55,109 bases of DNA, from assembly GCA_003326195.1 (NCBI GenBank), contig LXQE01000160.1, positions 98,276 through 153,384 on the forward strand, written 5' to 3'. Below, piece after piece: positions 42,357 to 51,289 of the stretch. Every line of letters begins with the position of its first letter. Within the stretch, counting starts at the first letter, position 1. The position numbers and the translations under genes were made by a program. The DNA is from Nostoc punctiforme NIES-2108. GTDB lineage: Bacteria; Cyanobacteriota; Cyanobacteriia; Cyanobacteriales; Nostocaceae. The notes beneath the pieces are model-generated. The model was not told the origin of the DNA and did not search any database. It saw nothing but the letters and a program-made list of their open reading frames with translations.

Positions 42357-42734
42357 TCAGAAGTTTAAGGTGTTACCAGAAATGGTATTAGTTCCACCTT
42401 TAATATTTATCCCCTGCCAATTTTCAATAATAGTGTTCGTCAGTTGAGGTTGTGCCTCATTAGCTACAGCTTCCACAGCTTGAGCAATTTCAGGATCTTT
42501 CTTCGCCGCTTCCTCTACTTGCTGCCCAATAAGATAAGCTTGACCATAATCTAAAGATTGTGTTTTAGCTTGTTCGATAACCTTCGCCGTGCTAGGTTCC
42601 TTCCGTTTCAGCAGAACTAACAACTTTTCGCCTTCATCCCAAGCCTTTTCGCCGATGATTTCCCCAGTTTTTTCAAAGGCTTTGACGATTACCAAGGTTG
42701 CGATCGCAGCTGCTGTCAGCGATACTGGCTCCAT
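42357..42734 (-). CDS. N-terminal module of the NB-ARC protein, separated by one stop
   Basis: A 125-residue reading frame with ATG at 42734, beginning EPVSLTAAAIATLVIVKAFE, a helical segment that could anchor to membrane, then GEIIGEKAWDEGEKLLVLL and a helical tail ending in a Gly/Thr-rich stretch (NIKGGTNTISGNTLNF). It ends in TGA at 42357-42359, and the next 17 codons in the same frame lead directly into the NB-ARC domain. In cyanobacteria such N-terminal segments are often part of the NB-ARC protein. So either this is a broken fusion, or two proteins are made. Its function is unknown; I infer an effector or dimerisation role. Confidence 0.65.
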   Translation of the reverse strand: MEPVSLTAAAIATLVIVKAFEKTGEIIGEKAWDEGEKLLVLLKRKEPSTAKVIEQAKTQSLDYGQAYLIGQQVEEAAKKDPEIAQAVEAVANEAQPQLTNTIIENWQGINIKGGTNTISGNTLNF

Positions 42735-42806
42735 AAGTTTGTCAAAGTATACGAGATTTTACTTATGGTATCTCAGTTTAACGCTTCCTAATCATGGAAG
42801 GTAAAT

Positions 42807-42912
42807 CATAGCCCCTCCTACACCCTAGCTTTTTTAAGGGGGGCTAAAAATCTCCTCAAGTCCCCCAATTTATCGGAGAATTTAGGGGGATCTAAAAAAT
42901 TAGGAGGCTAAA
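42807..42912. repeat. Dispersed palindromic repeat (copy 3 type)
   Basis: It contains GCCCCTCC ... GGGGGGC and CTCCCCCAAT... ATTTAGGGGGAT pairs. It is similar in base composition to the elements near 12360 and 21798, but with another core. No gene is seen in this stretch, between the N-terminal module and the SDR gene. Confidence 0.5.
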
Positions 42913-42962
42913 CGAGTAGTTTAAAAACACGCCCTAGCCCTGAAGTATTGACGATCGCTAAT

Positions 42963-43820
42963 CTACAATCCCATTGAGTATAAAATTATCTTGTCATGTA
43001 GCTGGTCAGGCAAAATATGCTTTAGCACAGCTCCAATTTTGGCATCTTGTCCGACCAGATAGCGCGTCTTAGGTTGCTTTGCAGTCAGCGCATGAACAAC
43101 AACCTGAGCCACAATATCCGCAGAAATTCCCTTAGATGCGAAAATCTGCATTTTCTTGCGGACAATATTCATCGCTTGACCGTAGAGATTTTGCGCCGAT
43201 TGTGGTAAGTCGTACTGTGCTATTTCCGATTGACTAAGAGACTTTTCCCAGATTGGGGTAGAAATAGAACCAGGTTCAATAATTGAAACTGAGATTCCCC
43301 AAGGTCGTAATTCCATCCGCATCACATCGGTGAGTGCTTCCAAAGCAAATTTAGAAGCATTATAAGCACCCAAAAATGGCGTAGGACTCCTACCAGCAAT
43401 GGAACCCATATTGACAATTCGACCCCGACTTTGGCGTAAAAGACCCAGAAATGCTTGTGTCACAGCTAATTGTCCAGTGACATTAACCTGCATCTGGTGT
43501 TGAAATTCAGCGATCGCTAATAATTCTAACGGCCCAGGAACAGCAATTCCGGCATTATTCACTAAACCTAAAATTCCCGCACCACCAACTGCATTTGTTA
43601 CCGTATCAACCGCAGCTGCAATCGATTCAGCGTCAGTAACATCCAAAAAAATTGGAATCAGCCTTTGTGACCCTTTCTGTTTAAGTGTTTGAGCATCAAT
43701 ATCTTGACGCACTCCAGCAAAAACAGAGAAGCCCAATTGGTCTAAAAGCAAAGCACACGCTTGACCAATTCCTGTTGAGGCTCCTGTAACCACTACTGTA
43801 CGTTGATTTTCTACAACCAT
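42963..43820 (-). CDS. Short-chain dehydrogenase/reductase
   Basis: The 285-residue classical SDR has the NAD(P) glycine motif TGASTGIGQA (about residues 12-21), NNAGIAVPGP (near 88), the catalytic Ser in NMGSIAGRSP, and the YNASK motif (Tyr and Lys, about 157-161). NADP preference is suggested by the basic residues after the second strand. The oxidised or reduced substrate is unknown. The start at 43820 has no strong ribosome site; the next gene on this strand is a small secreted protein 51 bases upstream. Confidence 0.92.
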   Translation of the reverse strand: MVVENQRTVVVTGASTGIGQACALLLDQLGFSVFAGVRQDIDAQTLKQKGSQRLIPIFLDVTDAESIAAAVDTVTNAVGGAGILGLVNNAGIAVPGPLELLAIAEFQHQMQVNVTGQLAVTQAFLGLLRQSRGRIVNMGSIAGRSPTPFLGAYNASKFALEALTDVMRMELRPWGISVSIIEPGSISTPIWEKSLSQSEIAQYDLPQSAQNLYGQAMNIVRKKMQIFASKGISADIVAQVVVHALTAKQPKTRYLVGQDAKIGAVLKHILPDQLHDKIILYSMGL

Positions 43821-43870
43821 TTATTTTCTTTGATGATGGGGCCGCCGTAATTACGAATTACGAATTAGTA

Positions 43871-44101
43871 TCAATCTTTGCAAGTGCCAAAACGAAGGCA
43901 ATCTTCAGTTTGGTCATCTCTAGCCGATATTTGCCACGGCAAGATGCGTAACTGAGCATTTGTACTGTAAGCAATTAGAGCAGCTATTGTGGGTAACTGG
44001 TTTTTAACAATTGTCACATCACTACTATAAGTATTGCCTAGCTCAACATTGTATAAATAAACAGGCAATGCCATGAGGGCAATGCAAATTATCCGGTTCA
44101 T
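43871..44101 (-). CDS. Small putative exported protein
   Basis: A 76-residue frame from ATG 44101 with an N-terminal hydrophobic segment (IICIALMALPVYLYN) that could be a signal peptide. The C terminus carries a Cys pair (EDCLRFGTCKD) that could form a disulfide in the periplasm. GAGGTTGGG lies just upstream, possibly a ribosome site. No family is recognised. It could be part of a unit with the following SDR gene, 51 bases away. Confidence 0.5.
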   Translation of the reverse strand: MNRIICIALMALPVYLYNVELGNTYSSDVTIVKNQLPTIAALIAYSTNAQLRILPWQISARDDQTEDCLRFGTCKD

Positions 44102-44627
44102 ACCCAACCTCAGTTAACAATTTCCGATTACCATCTGTATAGATGCCAGCCTGATGAACCGGATTTTTAAAACTGAGTATTAAATGTTGATATTGTGCTA
44201 ATTTACTCAGCGCAGTGGTCTATCAAGTTTAAATTGATGGGTAAGCCAGTTCCTAGTAAGGACTTTAGTCCTTCATTTTCTAAACAATGAAGTGCTTACT
44301 TACAAACTCATCAGAATTAATCGGACAGACTACTAGCCGCAGAGACATGATTTCTAATTTATCGGTTCCACCCTTTTTTATTTTAGGTTAGGCATTGCCT
44401 ACAAGATGTCTTCCTAGTAACTTATGCAGATGCAAACCCAAAAAACAGGACAAAAAACCCACAGCACCCAAAAACATATCTTAGTAGCTGCATTCCCCAG
44501 ATAAAATAATGAAGAGTGCTGAGTCACCAAAATGGTCGATGACCAACAAAAAAAGATACAAACCCCTAAATTTATTTATGGGATTGTAATGCGTGAATTT
44601 TGAATTTTGAATTCGGAGCGAAGCGAC
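44102..44627. other. Intergenic region upstream of tatC
   Basis: About 525 bases without a gene. It holds short GAATTTTGAATTTTGAATTC repeats just before tatC and promoter space for both the reverse-strand small gene and tatC. The repeats may blur the true tatC start. Confidence 0.4.
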
Positions 44628-45422
44628 GTGACGCCTTCACAAGACGTAGATACTGTAAACGTTCTTAACATCGACCCAGAAGAATATGGCAACTCAGACA
44701 CCGATCCTCTTGATGAGTTGCCTGGTGAAGTCGAAATGTCTCTTTTCGACCACCTAGAAGAGTTGCGACAGCGCATTTTCTATTCGTTGATTGCCGTAGC
44801 AGTAGGCATTATTGGCTGTTTCTTTGCCGTTAAGCCGATTGTCCAGTTACTTGAGGTTCCAGCACAAGGAGTGAAATTTCTTCAACTTGCACCTGGAGAA
44901 TATTTCTTTGTCTCCCTGAAAGTTGCAGCCTACACTGGCTTCGTACTTACTAGTCCTTTCATTCTTTACCAGATTATCCAGTTTGTACTTCCAGGATTGA
45001 CTCGCCGCGAACGCCGTTTACTGGGGCCTGTGGTTTTGGGTTCGAGTGTGTTGTTTGGGGCGGGTTTAGTATTTGCCTATTTACTCCTGATTCCCGCAGC
45101 CTTGAAATTTTTCATTAGCTACGGAGCAGATGTAGTCGAACAACTTTGGTCAATTGATAAATATTTTGAATTTGTGCTGCTACTATTATTCAGCACTGGT
45201 TTAGCATTTCAAATTCCGATCATCCAACTGTTGCTCGGTAATTTGAACATTGTCTCGTCTGAACGGATGGTTTCTGGTTGGCGTTACGTGATTATGGGAT
45301 CAGTGGTTTTAGGAGCCGTCCTCACGCCTTCTACTGACCCCTTGACTCAAAGTCTCTTAGCTGGAGCAGTTTTAGCGCTTTATTTCGGCGGTGTTGGACT
45401 GGTGAAACTCACAGGCAAATAA
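44628..45422 (+). CDS. tatC: Twin-arginine translocase subunit TatC
   Basis: Six-helix core subunit that recognises twin-arginine signal peptides and helps export folded proteins across the thylakoid or plasma membrane. After a 35-residue acidic leader the family motif MSLFDHLEELRQRIFYS (about residues 37-53) is seen, then VLPGLTRRERRLLGP and GAVLTPSTDPLTQSLLA. I choose the GTG at 44628 (MTPSQDVD; GGAG about 10 bases upstream) over TTG at 44607, which lies in repeat sequence; the product is about 264 residues. Likely substrates include the Rieske protein encoded by petC about 6 kb away. It is monocistronic here. Confidence 0.93.
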   Translation: MTPSQDVDTVNVLNIDPEEYGNSDTDPLDELPGEVEMSLFDHLEELRQRIFYSLIAVAVGIIGCFFAVKPIVQLLEVPAQGVKFLQLAPGEYFFVSLKVAAYTGFVLTSPFILYQIIQFVLPGLTRRERRLLGPVVLGSSVLFGAGLVFAYLLLIPAALKFFISYGADVVEQLWSIDKYFEFVLLLLFSTGLAFQIPIIQLLLGNLNIVSSERMVSGWRYVIMGSVVLGAVLTPSTDPLTQSLLAGAVLALYFGGVGLVKLTGK

Positions 45423-45536
45423 CATCTGGAATAAGTAATAAAGAATAGGTAAACAATTTTAATCCAAGCTTTGGCTTACCAGTTATACAGAATTCAGAAT
45501 TGAATTCTGGCAACTGATGCCAATATTTATGTTTTG

Positions 45537-46499
45537 TTAAGTTACGAGACGTTTAGCACGTTTATGCTCATACATTAGTTTGTCAGCCTCTTCTAGCAAT
45601 TGTTCTAGTGAAACGTTTTCATTTAAAGCACATTGGGTGGCACCAATACTTATAGATAGTTGATATGAGTAATTATGCTCTTTATTAAAGCGATCAATAT
45701 TTACTTGCAATCGGGGACAAAATTCATCCGTATTATCTGGGGAGCAAGTGGAAACAAATACTACAAACTCATCTCCTCCTATACGGGCAACAATATCTGA
45801 TTCACGGAAGGTTTTCTTTAGTAATTGGGCTGTGTCAATGATTATTCTGTCTCCTATCTCATGCCCTAGAGAGTCATTAATTTGCTTTAAACCATCTAAA
45901 TCAACAAATAAAAGACAGCAAAATATTTGTGTGCGTCGGGCAATTTTGAATTGATGATTTGCCAGCCAAAAGAAACCACGTCGATTATATAGTCCTGTCA
46001 ACTCATCAGTTAGGGATAGCTTCCTTACCTCTGCTTCAGCCTTCAGGCGTTCCTGAATTTCATCCTCTAGGTGTTGATTTTGTTCACGAAGTTGTTGGTG
46101 TTGCTGTTTGATGAGTAGCTGATTTTTGACTCGCATTAGCACTTCAAGTTCTTCAAAGGGCTTGGTGATATAGTCTTGTCCACCTAGTTCAAATGCGTGC
46201 ACTTTATCATTGATTTGGTCAAAGCCACTAATAAAAATAATGGGAATTTGATCTGTTGTTGTTGATGCTTTCAACTGTTGACAAACCTCATAGCCATTCA
46301 TTTCCGGCATATTGATGTCAAGCAGAATCAGATCCGGCGGATGTCGATAAGCAGCTTGTAATGCCATTCTCCCGTTGAGGGATTTACGGATGGTATAACC
46401 CTGCAACTCTAGCATTTTGGCTAACAACCGTAGATTATCGGGGGTATCGTCTACGACGAGGATATTCGTTTCCGAAGGGGATTTAAGTAAATTAACCAT
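45537..46499 (-). CDS. Response regulator with GGDEF diguanylate cyclase domain
   Basis: The 320-residue PleD-like protein has a receiver domain (1-125; acceptor Asp in DLILLDINMPEMNG, Lys in YITKPF), a coiled-coil linker (about 130-165) and a GGDEF domain with intact RIGGDEFVVFV. RESD lies five residues before GGDEF, the arrangement of the inhibitory I-site (RxxD), so feedback by c-di-GMP is expected. It should make c-di-GMP upon phosphorylation. The cognate kinase is not adjacent; the phytochrome kinase downstream on the same strand is a possible partner. Confidence 0.93.
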   Translation of the reverse strand: MVNLLKSPSETNILVVDDTPDNLRLLAKMLELQGYTIRKSLNGRMALQAAYRHPPDLILLDINMPEMNGYEVCQQLKASTTTDQIPIIFISGFDQINDKVHAFELGGQDYITKPFEELEVLMRVKNQLLIKQQHQQLREQNQHLEDEIQERLKAEAEVRKLSLTDELTGLYNRRGFFWLANHQFKIARRTQIFCCLLFVDLDGLKQINDSLGHEIGDRIIIDTAQLLKKTFRESDIVARIGGDEFVVFVSTCSPDNTDEFCPRLQVNIDRFNKEHNYSYQLSISIGATQCALNENVSLEQLLEEADKLMYEHKRAKRLVT

Positions 46500-46522
46500 A
46501 GGGGAATGGGCAATAGTAAAAA

Positions 46523-46851
46523 CTAATTATTTCTTAACCCTTGTTTGCGTAAAACGGTATCAGACCATACAGCATCTTCCGATTTTAGGGGTGGTACTGG
46601 TTCTTTACTATAATCGATTGCTAAGTAATATCTGGCACGATTGTATATGCCATACAAGAAAGATTGCAACCAAATAATACAGAATCGGAGTCATCACTTA
46701 AATAAGTACGTTGTTCAATTGCAACTCGATACTGTGGGGGAATATTTTGCTCAATAGCATCTGCTATAGCTGTAATCAATCGATGATGTACTTCTGACCA
46801 AAACACAGTATTTTCTAAATAAGGATTCATTCCGGGAAATGGATAATTCAT
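46523..46851 (-). pseudogene. DUF4058 pseudogene, internal deletion
   Basis: The N-terminal frame from ATG 46851 (MNYPFPGMNPYLENTVFWSE..., HHRLITAIADAI, YRVAIEQRTYLSDDSD) is the start of a DUF4058 protein, which normally is about 250 residues. Its frame ends at 46621 after 76 codons. A second frame on the same strand carries the family's C-terminal end: IYNRARYYLAIDYSKEPVPP, then VWSDTVLRKQGLRNN and TAG at 46523-46525. The middle 140 or so residues and the frame are lost, so the gene is dead by a deletion. Confidence 0.75.
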
Positions 46852-46904
46852 AGTTTTACTATCCTGAAATGAGGAATTAGGATGATTCTAAATTAACGCT
46901 TCTT

Positions 46905-49900
46905 TTACATTCCTTTATCGCTTCCCTGAGTTTGGGTTAGATTGGCGATCGCTTCCAACTGGAAGTTCTCCACCAGATATTTCAGAGCATTGGCAAGAAC
47001 TTGCTCCTGGTTGGGGATTTGGGCAATGAGATTATAGAGTTTGGCATCGTTGAGATCCAAAGCTGCTTGATTTGCCAGAATAATCCACTCTGGCGACATT
47101 ACTAGTAAATCTTTGGCGGTTAGGGATTTGTGAAGTAAGGTTTGCTGGTCTAACGTCGGTAAAGCTTCTTCTTTGTAGCAGTAGCGGACTCCCAAATAGT
47201 GTGCAATCTTATCAAATAGGATAGCTTCTATAAATGGTTTGGTGATGTGGTCGTTGCAGCCTGCTTGAATGCTGGCGGTGTAGTCTTCTTCAAAGGCATA
47301 GGCTGTCACCGCAATAATCACGACATCTTTACCTGCCTCCCTGCCTCGAATTTGCCGGGTAGTTTCGTAGCCATCCATCACGGGCATTTGAATGTCCATC
47401 AAAATCAGGTGGGGGTGCCATTCTGACCACAGAGCGATCGCCTCATTTCCATTCTCAACTGCACAGACCTCGAACCCAACTAATTCCAATAGCTTGACGA
47501 GCAACAGACGATTTTCTCTCAAGTCTTCCGCCACCAGAATGCGATAAGTGGGCTGTCCCGGTTCCAGACCGATAACAGTGCGAGTCGTTTCCGGCGCGAT
47601 GATATCCACTGAGCTTACCAGACTCAGTAAAACCTCACAAATGAACGTTGACTTCTGATTCAGGGTGCTTCGCGCTGTAATATCACCACCCATTAAACGG
47701 GCAAACTGACGGCTAATCGATAAGCCTAAGCCTGTACCTTGAACATGGCGACCTGGTTCTGTTTGTGTGAAGGCTTCAAACACAGTCTCGATATCGGACT
47801 GAGCGATACCACATCCAGTGTCTTCAACTTCCAGATGAAGGGTGATAATTATTTTGGAATCATTGGGAGAAATTGAATCCAGGGAGTAGACGTTACCCAC
47901 TCTCCCGGTAAAAGCTCGGAATCGCAGGGTGACACTGCCTGTTGTCGTAAATTTGATCGCATTGCTTAATAGGTTGAGCAGAATTTGGAGCAGTTTTGAT
48001 TCGTCACCATACACATAGCGAGGAACGCTGGGATGTTGTTCTGTGATCAGATCAATTCCTTTCTCTAAAGCTTTGAGAACAACCATATCTCTGATCGAGT
48101 GGATTAGCTGATGCAAATCGAAAGAGTTTTCTGTTAACTGTAACTGATCCGCTTCAATTTTGGACATTTCCAGCACATCGTTGATCAGAGTTAGTAAGTG
48201 TTTTCCACTGAGGCTGATGATGCCTAAATCCTCTTGAAACTCAGATGGAATCTTCTCGCTGCGGTTCATTAACTGAGTAAATCCCAAAATGGCATTGAGG
48301 GGAGTCCGCAGTTCATGGCTCATTTTAGCGAGGAACTGGCTTTTGGCGCGGCTGGCGATCGCGGCTTGTTCTGCGGCTTGTTCTAGAGCTATCTGGGAAA
48401 ACTCCAGCACTGCCAACATCAGCGTATTTCGCATCTCAGTAGCGGCTTCCACTTCCGCAATCTCCCAAGGCAAGGAAGTTTCGCGCACGGTTTCTTTCCA
48501 CATTTCAAACGACTTTCGGGGACACAATTGCATTTCTCCAATTTCATTGATTGTTAACGCATCCTGGGGGTTGCCCGCCCAATTCACCGTCTGAATTTGC
48601 TCCGGTCGAAACCAGATAATGTGGTAAGACTTTTGTTTGACATGGTTGAATAAAATTGAAATTGCCAGGATGCCGCTAGCTTGATCTTTAAATGCTTTCG
48701 CATCTGGATATAAACGTGAGAAGGAATTGGTAGCAAACACTCGTTCCTGATTGTGTTGCACCAACCACCTCACCAGTTCCTGCACCTGGGTAGCCGATGG
48801 CGTTTGACCAACTAATGTCAGATGACCGTCAAGTAAAATCGCGGCTCCTTGAGCACGAACTAGATCCAGCAATTGAGAAGTATTTCGGATCAACACTTGC
48901 TCAATCAAATTGGACTCCTGCAATAACTTCTGTTGCAATTCATCCTGAATTGCTTTCACCTGCGTTCGGTAAACATCCAATTCTCGTTGTTGCTGATGCA
49001 CCAGTTCAATCGAGGCAAACTGTCCTAAAAATTCACAGGCTTTGCGAGTTTCATAATCCACTAGTTTCGGGCTGTAGTGGTGACAGGCAATTAATCCCCA
49101 AAGTTCTTTGTCGTTGATCAACGAAATCGTCATCGACCCAGCAACCCCCATATTCTGTAGATATTCAATGTGAAAATGAGACACTCCTCGTAACACAGAA
49201 TTACTCAAATCAAGGGGTGTATCGATCAGAGGATGGTTAGTGGGAATCAGGAAGACAGGGATGTAATTGATATCGGGAATGAATCGCACCCATTTGCGGC
49301 AAAACAACTTGCGGGCTGGCGCGGGAATGTCTATCCCCAAATAGTGCAGTCCCAAGTAGCTTTCTAGGTGGCTCTGTTTCTCCTCCGCAATCACCACACC
49401 ACTGTCGTCTGCCTGAAAGCGGTAGATTATAACCCGATCAAACCCAGTCATTGCTTTCACCTCTCTGGCAAGGGTTTGAGCCAGATTCTTCAGGTTAGTG
49501 GCATTACGGAAATTGGCGATCACGGCTTGCAGGCGGTGATATGACTGGATTAAATTGCTGCTTTTGAGCGATCGCACAGGTTCTAGTTCCAGGATCAACC
49601 CATCTAGTATCCGGTGCATTACACCTCTAAATGTCTGATTTTTCCGTTGCCAATCAGTCTGGGCAACCCGCCGCGTTTTTAGCTCAAACGGATTGCAAAG
49701 CTCCAGGTTATCTTCGGCTAGATAGCCAGCAAGTCGCTGCACTTGAGCGCCAGAAAACAACCGTTGTAAGGGTTGACCCAGTAATGCTTCTGCCGAAATC
49801 CCAAAAAATTGTTCCACATTTTCACTAATCTGCAAGATTATTAGCTGTGGCTCTTGCAGCATCAGCAATATTCCATGTGGCTGAATATAACCGGGAGCAT

Positions 49901-49982
49901 ACACCGATTCATCACTGCATACTTCTAAAGCCGTAAGTATAGGAATGAGTGAAGAGAGCGAGATCGGATTTGGTGATTGCAT
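46905..49982 (-). CDS. Bacteriophytochrome-type hybrid histidine kinase
   Basis: A 1025-residue light sensor: PAS domain (about 15-120), GAF (150-330; LGIDIPAPARKLF), PHY (340-510), HisKA (H near residue 555 in SHELRTPLN), HATPase (NAIKFT, GTGLGLS) and a C-terminal receiver (Asp in LILMDIQMPVMDG near 862; ITKPF). The GAF position where cyanobacterial Cph1 has its chromophore Cys reads SHFHIEYL, without Cys, whereas Cys22 in EVCSDESVYAPG at the N terminus matches the biliverdin-binding Cys of BphP proteins. So it should bind biliverdin, like the AphB/CphB group. Start ATG 49982. Confidence 0.93.
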   Translation of the reverse strand: MQSPNPISLSSLIPILTALEVCSDESVYAPGYIQPHGILLMLQEPQLIILQISENVEQFFGISAEALLGQPLQRLFSGAQVQRLAGYLAEDNLELCNPFELKTRRVAQTDWQRKNQTFRGVMHRILDGLILELEPVRSLKSSNLIQSYHRLQAVIANFRNATNLKNLAQTLAREVKAMTGFDRVIIYRFQADDSGVVIAEEKQSHLESYLGLHYLGIDIPAPARKLFCRKWVRFIPDINYIPVFLIPTNHPLIDTPLDLSNSVLRGVSHFHIEYLQNMGVAGSMTISLINDKELWGLIACHHYSPKLVDYETRKACEFLGQFASIELVHQQQRELDVYRTQVKAIQDELQQKLLQESNLIEQVLIRNTSQLLDLVRAQGAAILLDGHLTLVGQTPSATQVQELVRWLVQHNQERVFATNSFSRLYPDAKAFKDQASGILAISILFNHVKQKSYHIIWFRPEQIQTVNWAGNPQDALTINEIGEMQLCPRKSFEMWKETVRETSLPWEIAEVEAATEMRNTLMLAVLEFSQIALEQAAEQAAIASRAKSQFLAKMSHELRTPLNAILGFTQLMNRSEKIPSEFQEDLGIISLSGKHLLTLINDVLEMSKIEADQLQLTENSFDLHQLIHSIRDMVVLKALEKGIDLITEQHPSVPRYVYGDESKLLQILLNLLSNAIKFTTTGSVTLRFRAFTGRVGNVYSLDSISPNDSKIIITLHLEVEDTGCGIAQSDIETVFEAFTQTEPGRHVQGTGLGLSISRQFARLMGGDITARSTLNQKSTFICEVLLSLVSSVDIIAPETTRTVIGLEPGQPTYRILVAEDLRENRLLLVKLLELVGFEVCAVENGNEAIALWSEWHPHLILMDIQMPVMDGYETTRQIRGREAGKDVVIIAVTAYAFEEDYTASIQAGCNDHITKPFIEAILFDKIAHYLGVRYCYKEEALPTLDQQTLLHKSLTAKDLLVMSPEWIILANQAALDLNDAKLYNLIAQIPNQEQVLANALKYLVENFQLEAIANLTQTQGSDKGM

Positions 49983-50113
49983 AGCTGAGGTAAGCGGTTT
50001 TGGAAATCAAAAAGTTGTGAATATTAAGTTAAAAGTTCAGACAAGGAGAATTGCCTGGAATTAGTTTAATTAGCTATTACTAGAGAGAAAGGGAAAAGGA
50101 AGAAAAATCTAGT

Positions 50114-50422
50114 TTATAATATCCATTCCGAAGATCGTTCGCCTAAATCGAGAGGGATGCTAACAGCTTTGCCGAGCCGGGGGCGATCGCGTGTTTGAGC
50201 AATAAACGTTTGTACCTGTGTTGAGCCACCCAAGGCATGAAGATAATTAGCAATGCTATCGAGATGCTCTTGGTACTCCGCCTCACTCAAGGGAAAAGAA
50301 GCTTGCTCGAGATATTTCCACATTACTTGCAAAAATATCTTTCCCTGTGCCCGCCGGAACTGGACATCATAAGAATATCCCCACTTATCAAGCAATATCT
50401 GACGTAATTCCTGTCCTGTCAT
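50114..50422 (-). CDS. DUF3067 family protein
   Basis: A 102-residue soluble protein from ATG 50422 (MTGQELRQILLDKWGYSYD). DVQFRRAQGKIFLQVMWKYL and YLHALGGSTQVQ match the DUF3067 family, which is conserved through cyanobacteria and chloroplasts and often lies beside petC. The function is not established; a link to cytochrome b6f assembly has been suggested only by neighbourhood. It is divergent from petC with a 229-base gap that holds both promoters. Confidence 0.82.
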   Translation of the reverse strand: MTGQELRQILLDKWGYSYDVQFRRAQGKIFLQVMWKYLEQASFPLSEAEYQEHLDSIANYLHALGGSTQVQTFIAQTRDRPRLGKAVSIPLDLGERSSEWIL

Positions 50423-50651
50423 AGCTTTTCTCAATCAGATTTTACATTTAGTTATGATGTTAAGTTCCGTGACTCCAGTATGATAAGGATATAAAGAAAT
50501 GTAATGCTAACAGAAAAGATGCTTTTTATATCTTGGAACAAAGAATTATGGCATCGTTGTGAGCGCTAGCATTTCGACTTAGACAAGAGTTGCTCAAGTA
50601 CTAGTACTTTTGTCAAAATGCTTAACAAAATACACAAAGAGCGCGTAGATT

Positions 50652-51191
50652 ATGGCTCAATTTTCTGAATCAGCAGACGTGCCCGATATGGGGCGTCGTC
50701 AGTTCATGAATCTGCTCACTTTTGGGACTGTCACTGGAGTAGCTCTGGGTGCATTGTATCCCGTTGTCAAGTACTTTATTCCACCAGCAGCAGGTGGCGC
50801 AGGTGGCGGTGTAACGGCAAAAGATGAGCTAGGTAACGATGTTAGCGTCACTAAATTTCTCGAAAACCGGAATGCAGGCGATCGCAACCTAGTCCAAGGA
50901 CTAAAGGGAGATCCTACCTATATTGTGGTAGACAGCAAAGAGGCGATCAAAGATTATGGCATTAACGCCATCTGCACCCACTTAGGTTGTGTCGTCCCTT
51001 GGAACGTTGCTGAGAACAAATTCAAGTGTCCTTGTCATGGTTCCCAGTATGACGAAACTGGTAAAGTTGTTCGGGGCCCAGCACCTCTGTCTCTGGCTTT
51101 AGCCCATACCAGCGTCAACGACGACAAAATCGTTTTAACTCCTTGGACTGAAACCGACTTCCGCACAGGTGATGCACCTTGGTGGGGTTAA
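50652..51191 (+). CDS. petC: Cytochrome b6f Rieske iron-sulfur protein
   Basis: Carries electrons from plastoquinol to cytochrome f. The 179 residues hold an N-terminal twin-arginine segment (GRRQFMN, R15-R16) and one hydrophobic helix, then a flexible Gly-rich hinge (AAGGAGGG). The [2Fe-2S] cluster is bound by C108, H110, C126 and H129, and the disulfide is between C113 and C128 (CTHLGC and CPCHGS boxes). The Tat-type signal anchor is not cleaved, and TatC is encoded 5 kb upstream. petA follows 98 bases later; the two are cotranscribed in most cyanobacteria. Confidence 0.97.
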   Translation: MAQFSESADVPDMGRRQFMNLLTFGTVTGVALGALYPVVKYFIPPAAGGAGGGVTAKDELGNDVSVTKFLENRNAGDRNLVQGLKGDPTYIVVDSKEAIKDYGINAICTHLGCVVPWNVAENKFKCPCHGSQYDETGKVVRGPAPLSLALAHTSVNDDKIVLTPWTETDFRTGDAPWWG

Positions 51192-51199
51192 TAATTTTG

Positions 51200-51268
51200 T
51201 CCTTAGTCATTTGTCCTTTGTTCAGGGCTGAATGACTAATGACTAATGACCGATGACTAATGACTAAT
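51200..51268. repeat. Short tandem repeats between petC and petA
   Basis: Heptamer units TGACTAA and TAATGAC with GTCATTT/TAGTCAT counterparts. They form hairpins in the petC-petA message and could tune petA expression. The upstream false ATG of petA at 51260 lies in this block. Confidence 0.75.
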
Positions 51269-51289
51269 TCAATTGTCGCCCTTATAGAG

